Shown here one piece after another: positions 44,448 to 54,763 of a DNA stretch of 64,000 nucleotides. Within the stretch, counting starts at the first letter, position 1; each line of letters opens with the position of its first letter. Made by a program: the position numbers and the translations under genes. The notes under the pieces were generated by a model. It did no database searches, was not told where the DNA came from, and saw only the letters and a program-made list of their open reading frames with translations. This stretch comes from Glutinoglossum americanum (taxonomy: Eukaryota; Ascomycota; Geoglossomycetes; Geoglossales; Geoglossaceae). The stretch spans positions 1 to 64,000 of the forward strand of contig JAGHQL010000070.1 in NCBI GenBank assembly GCA_020080175.1, written 5' to 3'.

Positions 44448-46544
44448 CTAATTGAGGCGTACACGCCATATTTCGCGATCTTCTTCGCCCAGATAGGGCG
44501 CACCTGCGTGCGATATAGCGGTATTGCCCAACAGAAGCACGTCTCCGTTTTCCCACGAAAATCGTAAACAGACTCTCCGGTCGTAGAGGAGGTCATTGAT
44601 AGCCTTTGTAATATCCTCATTACCACCCTCAGCGGTAATCTTGTCTTGTGAACTAATTCTGGTGACTGGCCACGGCTGATGCCAGCATGAGTAAGGCATA
44701 TGCTGCACTAGATATTGGACTACTAATGGTAGGTCTTTTAACCCGTTGTGAACCCCTAGGTCATCATTCTGCAACTTCCACGTCGCCCTTTCGAGGCTTT
44801 CGACAGGGTACAAATAGGACAGAAACTGGAAGAGACGGCGCGAGGAAACAAAGAGAGTGTCACCGCAGCCTTGAGTGCTTGTATTGACGCAAGTGAATAA
44901 TTCAAACCTTAGAAGTGTTAGTGAAACTTAACTCTAACGGCTTAGCCAACTCACCTAGGCCATTTGTAACTTTTTAGATTGCTGTGTCGTTCGTCCCCCG
45001 CGTGATTAGTGCACTGAAAGCCATTAACTGTAGACCCGACTATGCTATTGAAATGGGTAGGTATTGTAAAACCGCTGTTGTTGATATCCTTGGAGGTGTG
45101 ATCCATTTTGTGATTGAATATTCTTTCAACTTTACCAGGTGACCAGCTTAAGACCTCTCCAATTTTGCTAGCAGCCTCAACAAAGACGCCACGCTCTGTG
45201 ATTTTACTGAAACCACGCAAAATAATCGGGGATTGCCGTTCCCCTAACTTCCGCAAGGTCCTCATATTGATATCAAGTATCGAAATAGGACCTGCACTTT
45301 GTGCAGGACGAACAATAAGGCCACAGGGGTATAAGTGTTCTAACTCTACGGAGGCTCCCAAATCATACAATGCTGATCTCTCGCGGAAATAAAATGGCCG
45401 ACTGCCCGAATAGATGACGTCGTGAGTTTCGTGAAGGTCTGATACATGAGCAGTTTTAAACGATCCGTTGACGTCAACGGCCACGGCACAGTGCCAAGGG
45501 GTCATTGAGAACTTGCCAAGTTCTTGCGGCACCAGAGGTATAGACAGCTTTGTTTCGTTGGTTGAGGGATGAATTGAGAGTCGAACGTAGTCTGGACATT
45601 TAACTTCAATAAGCTTCGCAAAGGCCTACGAGACATCTCAAAGTTTAGCCAACGTATTTAGGCAAGGGGACTGACTGCTATTCCGACTGCACGTCGAACG
45701 AAAACACTAACCTTTCCACGCGTAATCATGTCTGCAGCAACCTTTTTACATATTTTTCGGTAGGCTGTCTTACTGCTGGCATTGCGGGCATAATCAGTGT
45801 ACAACAGATCTTTCTGCAAAAAGCGCTTGTATCCGGAGTAGGTCATGCAGGTATCTCGGTTCCGACTGATTTCCAATCGAAAGTCAAAGTTAGGATCACC
45901 AAATTGCGCCATAAGCTCTTTCCGACATTCTGAAATAAGTGCAAGATATTCATCTCTGGTGATGGCCCGGCTAGAGTGAAGACCGAGTAGATCCATGACT
46001 CGGATGAACCTAATGTTTGTCGAGAAGCCTTTGGCGAGTACAATTTGACGCAAGGCCTCCGTGTAGTTCCACACCTCTTCGTCTGGAGTAAAATCAAGGT
46101 CTTTGGGATACCTGTTAGTGCCCGAGTCGAACCCCCCATCCCATAAAGTTGTCGTCTCAAAAGTACTAACCGTTGTAGACCAAACCATCAGATAAAATGG
46201 TTACAGTAGCCCCGGGTTCATAGATATCAGCAATATTACGACAGAGACCATTGAGATGTGCTAGTGCGAGTTCTTCGCCCATATCCGGTAGAGGACCCAA
46301 CACCTTGTCTAGCTTATTAGCAGACTTGCTAGGAAATGCTGGCAAGATCAATCGTACTGCCTCACGAGACTCAATCTGACTCTCTATTACAGGTGTAAAT
46401 TTTGCTTTCGAGAGCCAGGTATTGTCCCTTGTGACAACGTTTTGACCGTATGTTTGAATGAGGCCCAGGATCTTCCTGGCAAGCCTGGTGGATGGCTTCT
46501 CGTGAAAAATAAATCTATTTTGATCTAGAGGCGTAGGTGACTGC
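44448..46544 (-). CDS. isocyanide synthase (DIT1/PvcA)-TauD dioxygenase fusion, joined to the NLR exons upstream
   Basis: Exons 46544-46171, 46100-45712, 45625-44955 and 44907-44448 stay in phase. The DIT1/PvcA part has STRLARKILGLIQTYGQNV, LILPAFPSKSANKLDKVLG, LPDMGEELALAHLNGL, TILSDGLVYNDL and MTYSGYKRFLQKDLLY, the isocyanide synthase family that turns an amino-acid amine into an isonitrile. The TauD-like Fe(II)/2-oxoglutarate domain follows (ISILDINMRTLRKLGERQSP, PIILRGFSKITERG, HQPWP, LRFSWENGDVLLLGNT). Such fusions occur in fungal isocyanide pathways. The usual His-x-Asp iron motif reads His-Phe-Asn (45047-45055), which may cripple the oxygenase. No ATG is available in the first exon's frame. 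The most economical reading is that it is spliced from the NLR exons at 46642-48539. The exact acceptor (46544, 46556 or 46578) is uncertain. Confidence 0.78.
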
Positions 46545-46641
46545 CTATTATCTGCACTTAACAGCTCCTCGGCGTTTGTCTGACTAACGTAAGGGTTAAA
46601 TGAGAATTTTCTTAGCGTTAGGGGAACCAAGTCAAACTTAC

Positions 46642-48539
46642 AATAGTCCTGTCGTTCCACAGGACGATGGAATAGAATCAGGTCCGTCTTGAATCCGTTT
46701 TGACGCAAGATATTCCTTGACGGAGAAATGTGCTAGTCTGACCTCTCCATTAGTCGTTAGGGTAACTAGACTAGAACATATTAATATATCTAGCGGCTCT
46801 GGACACCGCCTTTCAGGGCCAACCCGAGGGTTGCCTTCAATATCGACCGTAATAACTTCAGCGACTTCTTTGAGTTGTAAGGGCCGAGCCGAGTAGGCAA
46901 GCCACTCTAGTACCTTCAAAGCATTTTGGCTATGTTCTTCTTCAATTTGCTCCAGTATTCGAGCGTATGTATCATCCAGTGTTTTTGGTAGGGATGCCAG
47001 TGCCTTCCGAAGTATAGGGAGGTTGAGGCAGTTTACCAATGCGTCGAGCTGGCACACAGCCCATCGAAACCTGATAACAGACATTAGTGTAGATTTAAGA
47101 GATTTTATAGAGTGAAGGGATGTTCTTACACTCCTTCGGCTTTCTTAGTTAGTGTCTCCTCAATCTCCTGCTTCGCCTCCGGCTTGTTCTGCCATCTTTT
47201 TAGCCTCCGATCAGTCTGAAGCCTCTCGCGGACGTAGGTGCTGATGTCTTCGCTGACAAGCGTACTCTGAATACAGATCTTATCTCCATCATTAACCAAA
47301 TGCTCAATTCCTTCCTCGATGTCTCTTTCTCTTCTACTTGTAGCTAGGATATGCAGCTTTCCAGTCTTCCATTCAGCAATTTCCTCAATATCTGTTAGAA
47401 GGTCCTGTCTTTCCTTGCATTCGTCTAGAGCATCAACAATGATGAAAGTCTCGCTACAATTTTGGATCATCTGTCGTAAGGCCATCAGAAGCTCGCTGGC
47501 CATTGGCTGCTGATTTCCATTCATCTTGGAAGAGAAGAGTGACTCCAGTACTTTGGGTGTGCTTGCACATTGCATGGACAGTTGTGTAATAAGTGAACGT
47601 ATCATTTTCTCATGCTGCTGTTTCTCAATATCATTGAAGTCGAAGTAGAAGTACGCGACTGCCAGGGAAGAGTCGTGATCACAGTGATGGAGAACATCTT
47701 CGACGACTGTAGAACTCAGAATGGTCTTACCGCATCCAGGGATTCCGTGTAGCCAGATAAACGAGTTTGGATTTGTCTTCCAATTAGTATACTGCTTGCT
47801 GCCGATAAACCATGCTCCGGTTTGCGCTTGCCGTTTCTCGCGTGCCTCATTGTGGTTGAGTGAGGGATCTGGTGCTGACAGCCATCTATGGATCTTTTCG
47901 CGCTGATCATCTGTTTTCTATGGGGTAAGTTTATATGACTGAGGGAAAACGAAATGGAAGCGTGGCTCTCTTTACCTTCTTGACCCACTCGTAATTCTGC
48001 TACTCCCCTCGCAGTCTCCCTTGTATTATTTTTCACCTCTGCGATGTCACCCTCGATTGCTCGTGACAGTTTACTATACATAATTAATACTTGTAGCCGG
48101 GCAGGGCTATCAGAACTTACAGTTGGTCATTTTGCAGAGCTAGACCAACAAGTGTTTTCAGCCGCTCGATTTTAGTAAGGGTTTCACTGATCTCATTTTT
48201 ATCGAGTGTCCAAAGCAATATCTTGTTGAACTTCTTTATCCCAGTCCCCGGTTTTAATTTCTTTACCAGCTCCTTTATTGTTTCATCGAACTGCTCCAAT
48301 GGCCCTCCTTCCACGCCAAGTGAAAAGACACCGTTGAACCATGGGTCCGTCGGATTTGCTTCTTCCACCTTATACCTCAAATCTGTAAGGAGTGCTAAGA
48401 GGCTGGTGGTTTCTCGTGCAAGTCTCGCTCGATCTTTAGGAGCATCCTTCACATCATTGAGGTATTTGATAACCTTCGTAGTAGCATCGATGAGCTGGAC
48501 GATGCTGGCAGCCAAGGAGACCGCTGTGATAGGGTCCAT
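46642..48539 (-). CDS. SesA/HeLo-like-NACHT NLR exons, running into the isocyanide synthase
   Basis: Exons 48539-48121, 48073-47976, 47910-47130 and 47070-46642 (introns 47, 65 and 59 bases) keep one frame. The start MDPITAVSLAASIVQLIDAT is the usual N-terminal helical domain of fungal NACHT proteins and continues to about residue 140. NACHT follows with Walker A FIWLHGIPGCGKT and Walker B ETFIIVDALDEC, then TSRRERDIEEGI. The winged-helix region FRWAVCQLDALVNCLNLPIL, LPKTLDDTYARILEQI and RLAHFSVKEYL comes next. Normally ankyrin or similar repeats follow. Here the frame reaches a GTAAGT donor at 46641, and the next coding exons are the isocyanide synthase. Without splicing the frame stops at 46638. 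Total with the downstream exons is 3621 bases, 1206 aa. Confidence 0.82.
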
Positions 48540-48651
48540 AATAACAGATAGTTTGTAGGGCTGGGACGATAGTCGAATAGTTCCCAACACTAGAGACCTC
48601 CACCCGTCCAGGTTAAGCGTTGTCGTGGAAAGCAAGCATCTTATTACTTAG

Positions 48652-48838
48652 TGCCAAGATGACAGCATACTGCAGGCAGCTCGCCCTCAACCCGCCCCTT
48701 TCGGGTGAGCCACGCAGCCTTGTGATCGCTCACCCCCCATGTTCAGGGCTGCCCACTAATTTTCCTTTCCCACCCCCTTCACTCCTGCCCCCTGTTCGGC
48801 TTTAGCCCCTGAGCCAAGCATCTGGCTGAAGCGGCAGC
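48652..48838 (+). repeat. dispersed repeat, copy 2 (partner at 6778)
   Basis: Same-orientation copy of 6778-6960, lying about 115 bases upstream of the NACHT-NLR start codon, so it sits in that gene's promoter region. Confidence 0.65.
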
Positions 48839-48942
48839 CTAAAGGCGGCTAATCCACTAGAATGCGGAGATATCGTTGTTCAAGCGGATAGAGCACATCA
48901 CGAAGGTCTAGACCGAACGGGCTTCGTGCATCAGCGCAAGCG

Positions 48943-49113
48943 ATGAACGCTCTGACACAGGTTATCGTTGATGGTTTTACTCCGCAGGACGATTTGTTCG
49001 ACCTAAGCCCTGTAATTTACAAGTTATACGATCGTAAGACCAAGAAGGAAAAAGGGAGGCAGTTCTACAAGGACAAACTCGCAGATGTTTCCCATATAAA
49101 GGTGCCAGTGTAA
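48943..49113 (+). CDS. short open frame, possible gene fragment
   Basis: A 56-codon frame from ATG to TAA (MNALTQVIVDGFTPQDDLFD, then IYKLYDRKTKKEKGRQFY) with balanced composition. It is in frame upstream for about 50 bases before a stop. No family is recognised, and it may be a relic exon. The flanking 49114-49611 holds no coding signal; it is AT-rich near 49360-49420. Confidence 0.25.
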   Translation: MNALTQVIVDGFTPQDDLFDLSPVIYKLYDRKTKKEKGRQFYKDKLADVSHIKVPV

Positions 49114-49611
49114 ATCTCTACCTACTTCTTTGTAGGAGGCACTTGGCCTTTCTCAACCTCCAAAATTGATCTTCACCACGAAATATTCTACGGAGGGATG
49201 TTTTGGGTGAGGCGTTTGGTTGTGGTCGATTGGGGCCCAAGATCTAGATTCCCCCAAAAAACCCCTCCCAGAGAACAACAAAACGTCGAGGTACATAGGC
49301 ACTTCGGCCGCTAGGCCCGGCCACATTTACCTTGTAACAACTAGGCTGGACTTTATATTTAGTTTAGGCTAGAAATTAGGGTACATTTCTATATATTAAG
49401 ATTTCAAAATAAATTTAAACCCCATATCCCGCACTCCTTCTGATCTAAATAAGATCCTCTGATCTTTGGATCAACCCCCCTAAATAAAAACATGAGGGCC
49501 GGGTGCGAGAGCAATATATCTAACTGCGCAATCCAGAATTCCTCCCTCCCTTTCTTTCGATTGCCCTAACTCAAGACTGGGACATGAGAGATCACCCAAA
49601 AAAAAAACATT

Positions 49612-51486
49612 TCACAGTCGACTGCTCGTCCACAAAAACCCATTATCTAGCCCCCAAGACCCCTCCCCACAATCCCACCCATGCCCAGTCCTCGTCCTGA
49701 AGCTCTCCAAATCCGCCTCCTGACACCCTAGCCTCAAAAAGCTCCCATCGCCATCGACCCAACAATCGATCAACCTCGCAATCTCCCTAAAACCCCTCGT
49801 GTGCCCACCCTCCTCTGTGGCAGCGAAACCGCGACATATGAAGAGGTAAGCGTGGATGCATTCGTGCAAGATGGCCGAGAGGACCAGGCGCTGGTCGTAG
49901 GTTCCTGACATGAGGCGTTGGCGGGAGAGGATGATGCGTGTTTGGAAGCCGCCAGTGTGGTCTGGTTTGAGTTCTGTGGTGCCAATTAGACCCCCCGATG
50001 AGGGCTCAAAACGGAGGTCCAGGGGATCGGACCATTGGAGGTCTACTTTTGCGACAGTGAGTTTTTCCTCGAAGAAGAGGATGTTTGCCCAGTGGACGAC
50101 TTCGCCCAGGCAGCCGGTCATGAAGGGGGAAGAAAGGATTAGGCGGCTGAGCTCTTGTTCGGCGTGGGCCTGTTTGGAGCTGTTGTTACGCTCGGAGAAG
50201 TAGTTGTAGACGGATGTGGCGGCTTGCTCATCCGTCATAGGTTCGTGTTCGAGGAGGTAGAACTCCGGCTGGGGTTCGGTGATTACACGGAAGCCGGGGG
50301 TTGGCGGGGGGTAGAAAACGGGTTCTGACTCGATGGATGGGGTTTGAGGTTGGCATTCCTTTAGAGTAGGTGTCGGTTGGTGGTCGACGCTGACACTTGG
50401 TTGGCGTGGGGGAGTTTGCGCTGTAATCAAACACTGACGGCCTCTAGGAATAAACTCTGCATTCTGTTTGGAGAAACCCGATTCCTCTTGACTTGGAATA
50501 GCTTCTCGCTGCTCTTGGCATGTATTGCTTTTGGCGGTCTGAGTAGGTGTAGGGGATCGACTGTAGTTTGGTTGCTGGTGTTGATTGAAACTGGCGGTAG
50601 CCGATTTAGTTGAATTCATCCCGCAGTCTGAAGGTTGCTGCTGGTGGTAGTCAGAAGGATAACTTTCAGAGTTGTTGTGAGCATCAATGCCGCTGGGATC
50701 GAGCACGACGATAACATCACACTCCGAGAGCATAACTTGGGTAGGCGTATGCGATCGGCTGCGGTTATAATGCTGACCTTGGCCAAAACTCAGGGCATTT
50801 ATTTCTGCTCGGATTTTTTCGCAGTCTGAGAACTGCTGCTGGTGGTCAGAGGGATAGTTATGGGCGTCAATGCCACTGGGGTCCAGCACGACGATAACCT
50901 CGTCCTCTAGGACTGCCACCTGCATAGGAGGCGAATGCGATCGACTTCGGTTTAATTGCTGATTCTGGTCAAATCTTATCGTATTTGTTTCTACTGGGAG
51001 TTTTTCGCGATCTGAGTGTTGGTGGTAGTGGTTAGAAGGGTAAGTCCCTGGGTGCTCGTAAGGCTCAGCGCCGCCGTGTTGTAACATGGTAACTTCGTTT
51101 TCTGGAACTACGGCAGGCATAGGCACTTGTAGCCTATTAGCATCGACATGCCCAGCGCCGAAAGGCGGCTGGCCGTGTGTTGGAGGGTTCGAGTGCTTCG
51201 GGAGTCGGTGATAGTCATAGAACGTGGGTGGTTGGTGCACTGTGGCGATAAAGTTGGCAGTGACAGTTGGTTCCTCAGCATGTTGAATAAGTACTGACGC
51301 CTTCGGCTGAGAACCATCAAGATGCCCGTTGCCAAAAGTCGGCTGGTAAGAACAAAATCCCTTATGAATATTATGTGACTGAGGATTCAACTGGCCCGTC
51401 TGCGGATTATGGGGGCCCTTGTGGTGCATAAGCTGCCCATTGGGGTATTGCGGCGGGAAGACTGCAGATAGTATCTCGGCATGCAT
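49612..51486 (-). CDS. SprT-like metalloprotease-domain protein with duplicated SIM-like motifs
   Basis: Single exon, 624 aa from the ATG opening MHAEILSAVFPPQYPNGQ. Residues 1-400 are Gln/His/Pro/Ser-rich and probably disordered. Within them two related blocks contain VIVVLDPSGIDAHN (Val197-Asp202 and Val258-Asp263), preceded by acidic residues, then YPSD, HQQQ and SRSHTPTQ-like words. The hydrophobic-acidic core resembles SUMO-interaction motifs. Residues about 450-615 are a SprT-like domain: LSAILHECIHAYLFI with His541-Glu542...His545, then GGHTRGFREIARLID with the likely third His. SprT proteins such as Spartan and Wss1 cut proteins crosslinked to DNA; fungal relatives with long disordered N-termini are largely unstudied. 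The promoter lies in 51487-52174. Confidence 0.82.
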   Translation of the reverse strand: MHAEILSAVFPPQYPNGQLMHHKGPHNPQTGQLNPQSHNIHKGFCSYQPTFGNGHLDGSQPKASVLIQHAEEPTVTANFIATVHQPPTFYDYHRLPKHSNPPTHGQPPFGAGHVDANRLQVPMPAVVPENEVTMLQHGGAEPYEHPGTYPSNHYHQHSDREKLPVETNTIRFDQNQQLNRSRSHSPPMQVAVLEDEVIVVLDPSGIDAHNYPSDHQQQFSDCEKIRAEINALSFGQGQHYNRSRSHTPTQVMLSECDVIVVLDPSGIDAHNNSESYPSDYHQQQPSDCGMNSTKSATASFNQHQQPNYSRSPTPTQTAKSNTCQEQREAIPSQEESGFSKQNAEFIPRGRQCLITAQTPPRQPSVSVDHQPTPTLKECQPQTPSIESEPVFYPPPTPGFRVITEPQPEFYLLEHEPMTDEQAATSVYNYFSERNNSSKQAHAEQELSRLILSSPFMTGCLGEVVHWANILFFEEKLTVAKVDLQWSDPLDLRFEPSSGGLIGTTELKPDHTGGFQTRIILSRQRLMSGTYDQRLVLSAILHECIHAYLFICRGFAATEEGGHTRGFREIARLIDCWVDGDGSFLRLGCQEADLESFRTRTGHGWDCGEGSWGLDNGFLWTSSRL

Positions 51487-52159
51487 GTTTGTATTTGACG
51501 GATGATCGCTGCGCAGGAGATCTGGGGGAAGATTGAAGAATATATACGGTAGCGCCGATCCCTCTCTAAAACTCGAAACTTTACCAAGGCGGAAGAAATA
51601 AATGGGGCGGCAGAACAACGGACAATCGATGCAGAGTCAACATCAAAGAGAGAATGGATGGTCTGCGCCACTAAGGTGGTCCGAGGATACGTGGCTCGCA
51701 GGTCCAATGTGCCTACATACATATACCCATTATCACGACGTGGTCTGCAGACTGCTTGACCACGTACGGCAAAATTCGAAAATCGTCCAAGACAACAGCT
51801 GCGCTCGGAAAGGGGATGAAAACTTCTCGAATTGGAGCGAATACAGTGCTGAACATTTTCCAATTACTTCTGTTGTTGTGTATGTTTTCTTTTTCCCATT
51901 TTGCGTGACGACTCTTTTCCGATTCTGGCTTCGCTGGCGGCGCGAGGCTGACGGAACCATGGAAATCATTTCTTAGAGCAAACGTGTCGAGGTACCAACA
52001 GAGCCTCGCCAAATAGAAACTGCGCGGCTTGCAGCCTCGTTTAACGGAGTTGCTGGACGATACTTCTCAACCACTCAAAGCGAAGCCGAGAGTACAATGC
52101 GCAGCGTCTCAAAGTTTGAGTTGATGAGGCGCAAGGCGCAGTGTGATCTTTCGAAGCCC

Positions 52160-52200
52160 TGCGAATCTAGTGATCTAGTGATCCAGTGATCTAGTGACAT
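52160..52200. repeat. short tandem repeat over the F-box stop codon
   Basis: The words TCTAGTGA and TCCAGTGA are repeated four times. The stop codon and last codons of the F-box/WD-like gene lie at its right edge. Confidence 0.7.
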
Positions 52201-54093
52201 CACGGTTCCCTCCTAATCCTCTCATAAGCCGGACCCCATCAGCTTGCGACTCCAGGGCGAGCCGCATTGCTTGGTTGTAGTGTTTCTCTTCCCTTCGTTT
52301 CAACAATTCCTCAGCCGTTTCTACCCGTTCATCGAAATCAGCAGGGAGAAATTGAGGGCTTCTTGTGAACGAAAGAAGTCCAATTCGTTCGCCTGTCCAG
52401 AGCAAGAGATCGTCCTGGTTGAGACGTTTTTTATCACAGCTTCCATTGGTCGATAGTATCTTACGAACAACCCCTCCAAACTCGTGATTAAGCGCCGTGA
52501 TGGGTGTTCTAGCAAAAAGACCACCCGATTCGCCTTCTTGGCCTTCATTCAAATGCCAGCGGCGGACTTCCAGGCTGCCGTCCCGCTCCAGCCATTTGAC
52601 CATCCCATCTCCGTCTGAAACAACAATGCGTGTACCGTGTGTGGCCACAGAAAGTAGTTTTGACGCGGATGCAGTACGACGGTTCTTAAACGATGGATAC
52701 CTCGGCCTGGGGCTGCTTGGACGGCTGCAATCTGCAGAGGTTCCATGAAGCTCCAAAGACCCCTTCCCATTATATTCACCACAAGCAATAAGCATTGTAC
52801 TAGGCTTTGCTTCAGCCTTGTTCTTCACAAAAGCTATCAATTCTTCGGCGGACGCACAATCCTGCGGCATGACGGTATAAGGTAAGGCTGCCAGGCCACA
52901 CAAGCGCGCTCCGGAGTGTATTGTACCACGTAGTTTGGGCCACATCCTACGGTCATATCTTAGGATGCTTGGGAAACGGCCGGCTACATAGATATCCCCA
53001 TCACCGTCCCAGAAGTCCTCGGAACTGTGAGAGTGTAGAATAGATAGCGGCCCAGGCTGAAATAACGGGGCATATGTCGCAATCTCGGATCGGCCATCAA
53101 AGAGCGTTCGAAAGACTGAATGCTGTCTATTTGAAGTCGGGAAATTTGCAACGAGGTCGCATCGTTCTCCCATGCTGCTATTAGAGATACCTGAGGTACC
53201 CCTAGTTCGGGTGTCATGAAGATGCAAACTTAAAGTTGTGCCCACTGTGAGTGGCACTCGATTCTGTGTCGCTGATAACGCAGAAATGGAGAAGGGAAAC
53301 TTGGTGTGAGATATGACCTGAAGCGTCTGGAGGTCAACTTCGTTCAGGCCGCTCTGCACCGCAAAAAATGCCCTCTTCTGCAAGTTGTCAACGCTAACAC
53401 ACTCCACAACTCCTGTACTAGTCATCGCTGCTCTGGCTTGCTCCCTACCGGTGTGTTCACCGCTTACGGAGAGTAGACCAGGCCTGCTGATTGCAAGAAT
53501 ACCGCCTTGCTTGTTCTTTCCTCCCCGCCCCGACCCCCTCAAATCCCACAAGCAAACACTGCCATCGTCAAGTGGGGAAACAACCACAGTATCGCTGCCA
53601 TCTTCGCGGGCTAAACCTGTGAGTGCACCAAGGCCTCGCGCCTCTCGACATCGGCCTTTGCCCAGGCCTTCAAAGGGCTTTTGAAGCCAGCTCGAAGAAA
53701 TAGGCCCGTGACGGTGAATATATTCTTGGTACCAGCTGACTTTCTCCGTCGGGAAAGACGGGTCCCAGTTGGCCAACGCTTGCACGTTTCTGCAGTACTT
53801 ATTACGATGGCTAGGATTCCTCGCTCCGTCTTGCTTGTTGGGGGCTTCAGTCACCACTTTTTGAATTGCAATAATCCTTTGTCTGAGCCTCTCAGCCGGT
53901 GAGCCCTCGAAACATATAGATTTCCATAATTGCTCGTCGCGGGTGATCGAAAGGAAACGCCGGGATGTTTGTTGAAGCTTAACGAGACTACAAATATCCA
54001 AGACTACTATCATTAGTTTTGACCTTGACTCAGTCATTGCCAATACTTACAGGATGTGATAAGAAGAATTATCTCCGACGGAAGATTGTCCAT
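52175..54093 (-). CDS. F-box protein with WD-like propeller region
   Basis: Exons 54093-54051 and 54006-52175 (44-base intron, GTAAGT..CTAATG..GATAG) total 1875 bases, 624 aa. The F-box spans the intron: MDNLPSEIILLITS then LVLDICSLVKLQQTSRRFLS and DEQLWKSICF. Repeated beta-rich segments follow (VVVSPLDDGSVCLWDLRGSG, FAVQSGLNEVDLQT, TLSLHLHDTRTRG, SGARLCGLAALPY, VVSDGDGMVKWLERDGS), consistent with a WD40-like propeller. F-box/WD proteins recruit substrates to SCF ubiquitin ligases through Skp1. The C-terminal helix (ETAEELLKRREEKHYNQAMR) is charged. The substrate is unknown. Confidence 0.87.
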
Positions 54094-54763
54094 GACGTAG
54101 CACGATGATGATAGTAGAACCTTGCGGATCTGAGGTTTGGGTTGATTTGGTTAAGGCTGACGACAATTCCTCACTCTACCGGTATGAAGACCACTTTAAA
54201 GCTTAACCAACACCACACGATGCCATTTTGGTCTTTCCATGGCAAGGGATCTGTAGACTTAGTACAGGATCGTAGCCTTCTGCACTTTTGGGGTCGATTC
54301 CTGAGAGCCCTCTCTCCTAGCAAAGTTCGATTTTGCCACCGAGAAAAGTATCGAAGGTCTCGAGGTTTCGGATCAATAGCTTCTACGAATTCCTCTGCTC
54401 TGCTAATGCCCCATTCACGTTCGCACAATATTCCGCTTGGTGAAGACCCATCGACCAAAGAGTCTTTGCACTTATTTCAAGCGACCAGTCTATATATTCT
54501 TTTTCATATCATAAGGTTTACGCTTAAGAATCCTTATAGCCACCATAGTAGGTAGGCATATTCCCAAGTCGTATGCTAGGGATATTCATGACCTCTGTTT
54601 GATAGGCACCCCCGGGTTGCATGCTCGAGACGGGTCTTTATAGCTAGTATAACCTCGAAGTGCTACCATAGCTAGGCAAACCCGGCATGAGTGGGAAGGC
54701 TTTTGGACTACATCTGAAGGCCCTCGTGATTTTTGCTAATATCTAATTACTGTGTGGTCGCGA

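Noticed and set aside
44153-44626. Minus-strand frame downstream of the dioxygenase stop
   Set aside because: It overlaps the last TauD exon in another frame and has no recognisable domain; the TauD frame with its conserved end is preferred.
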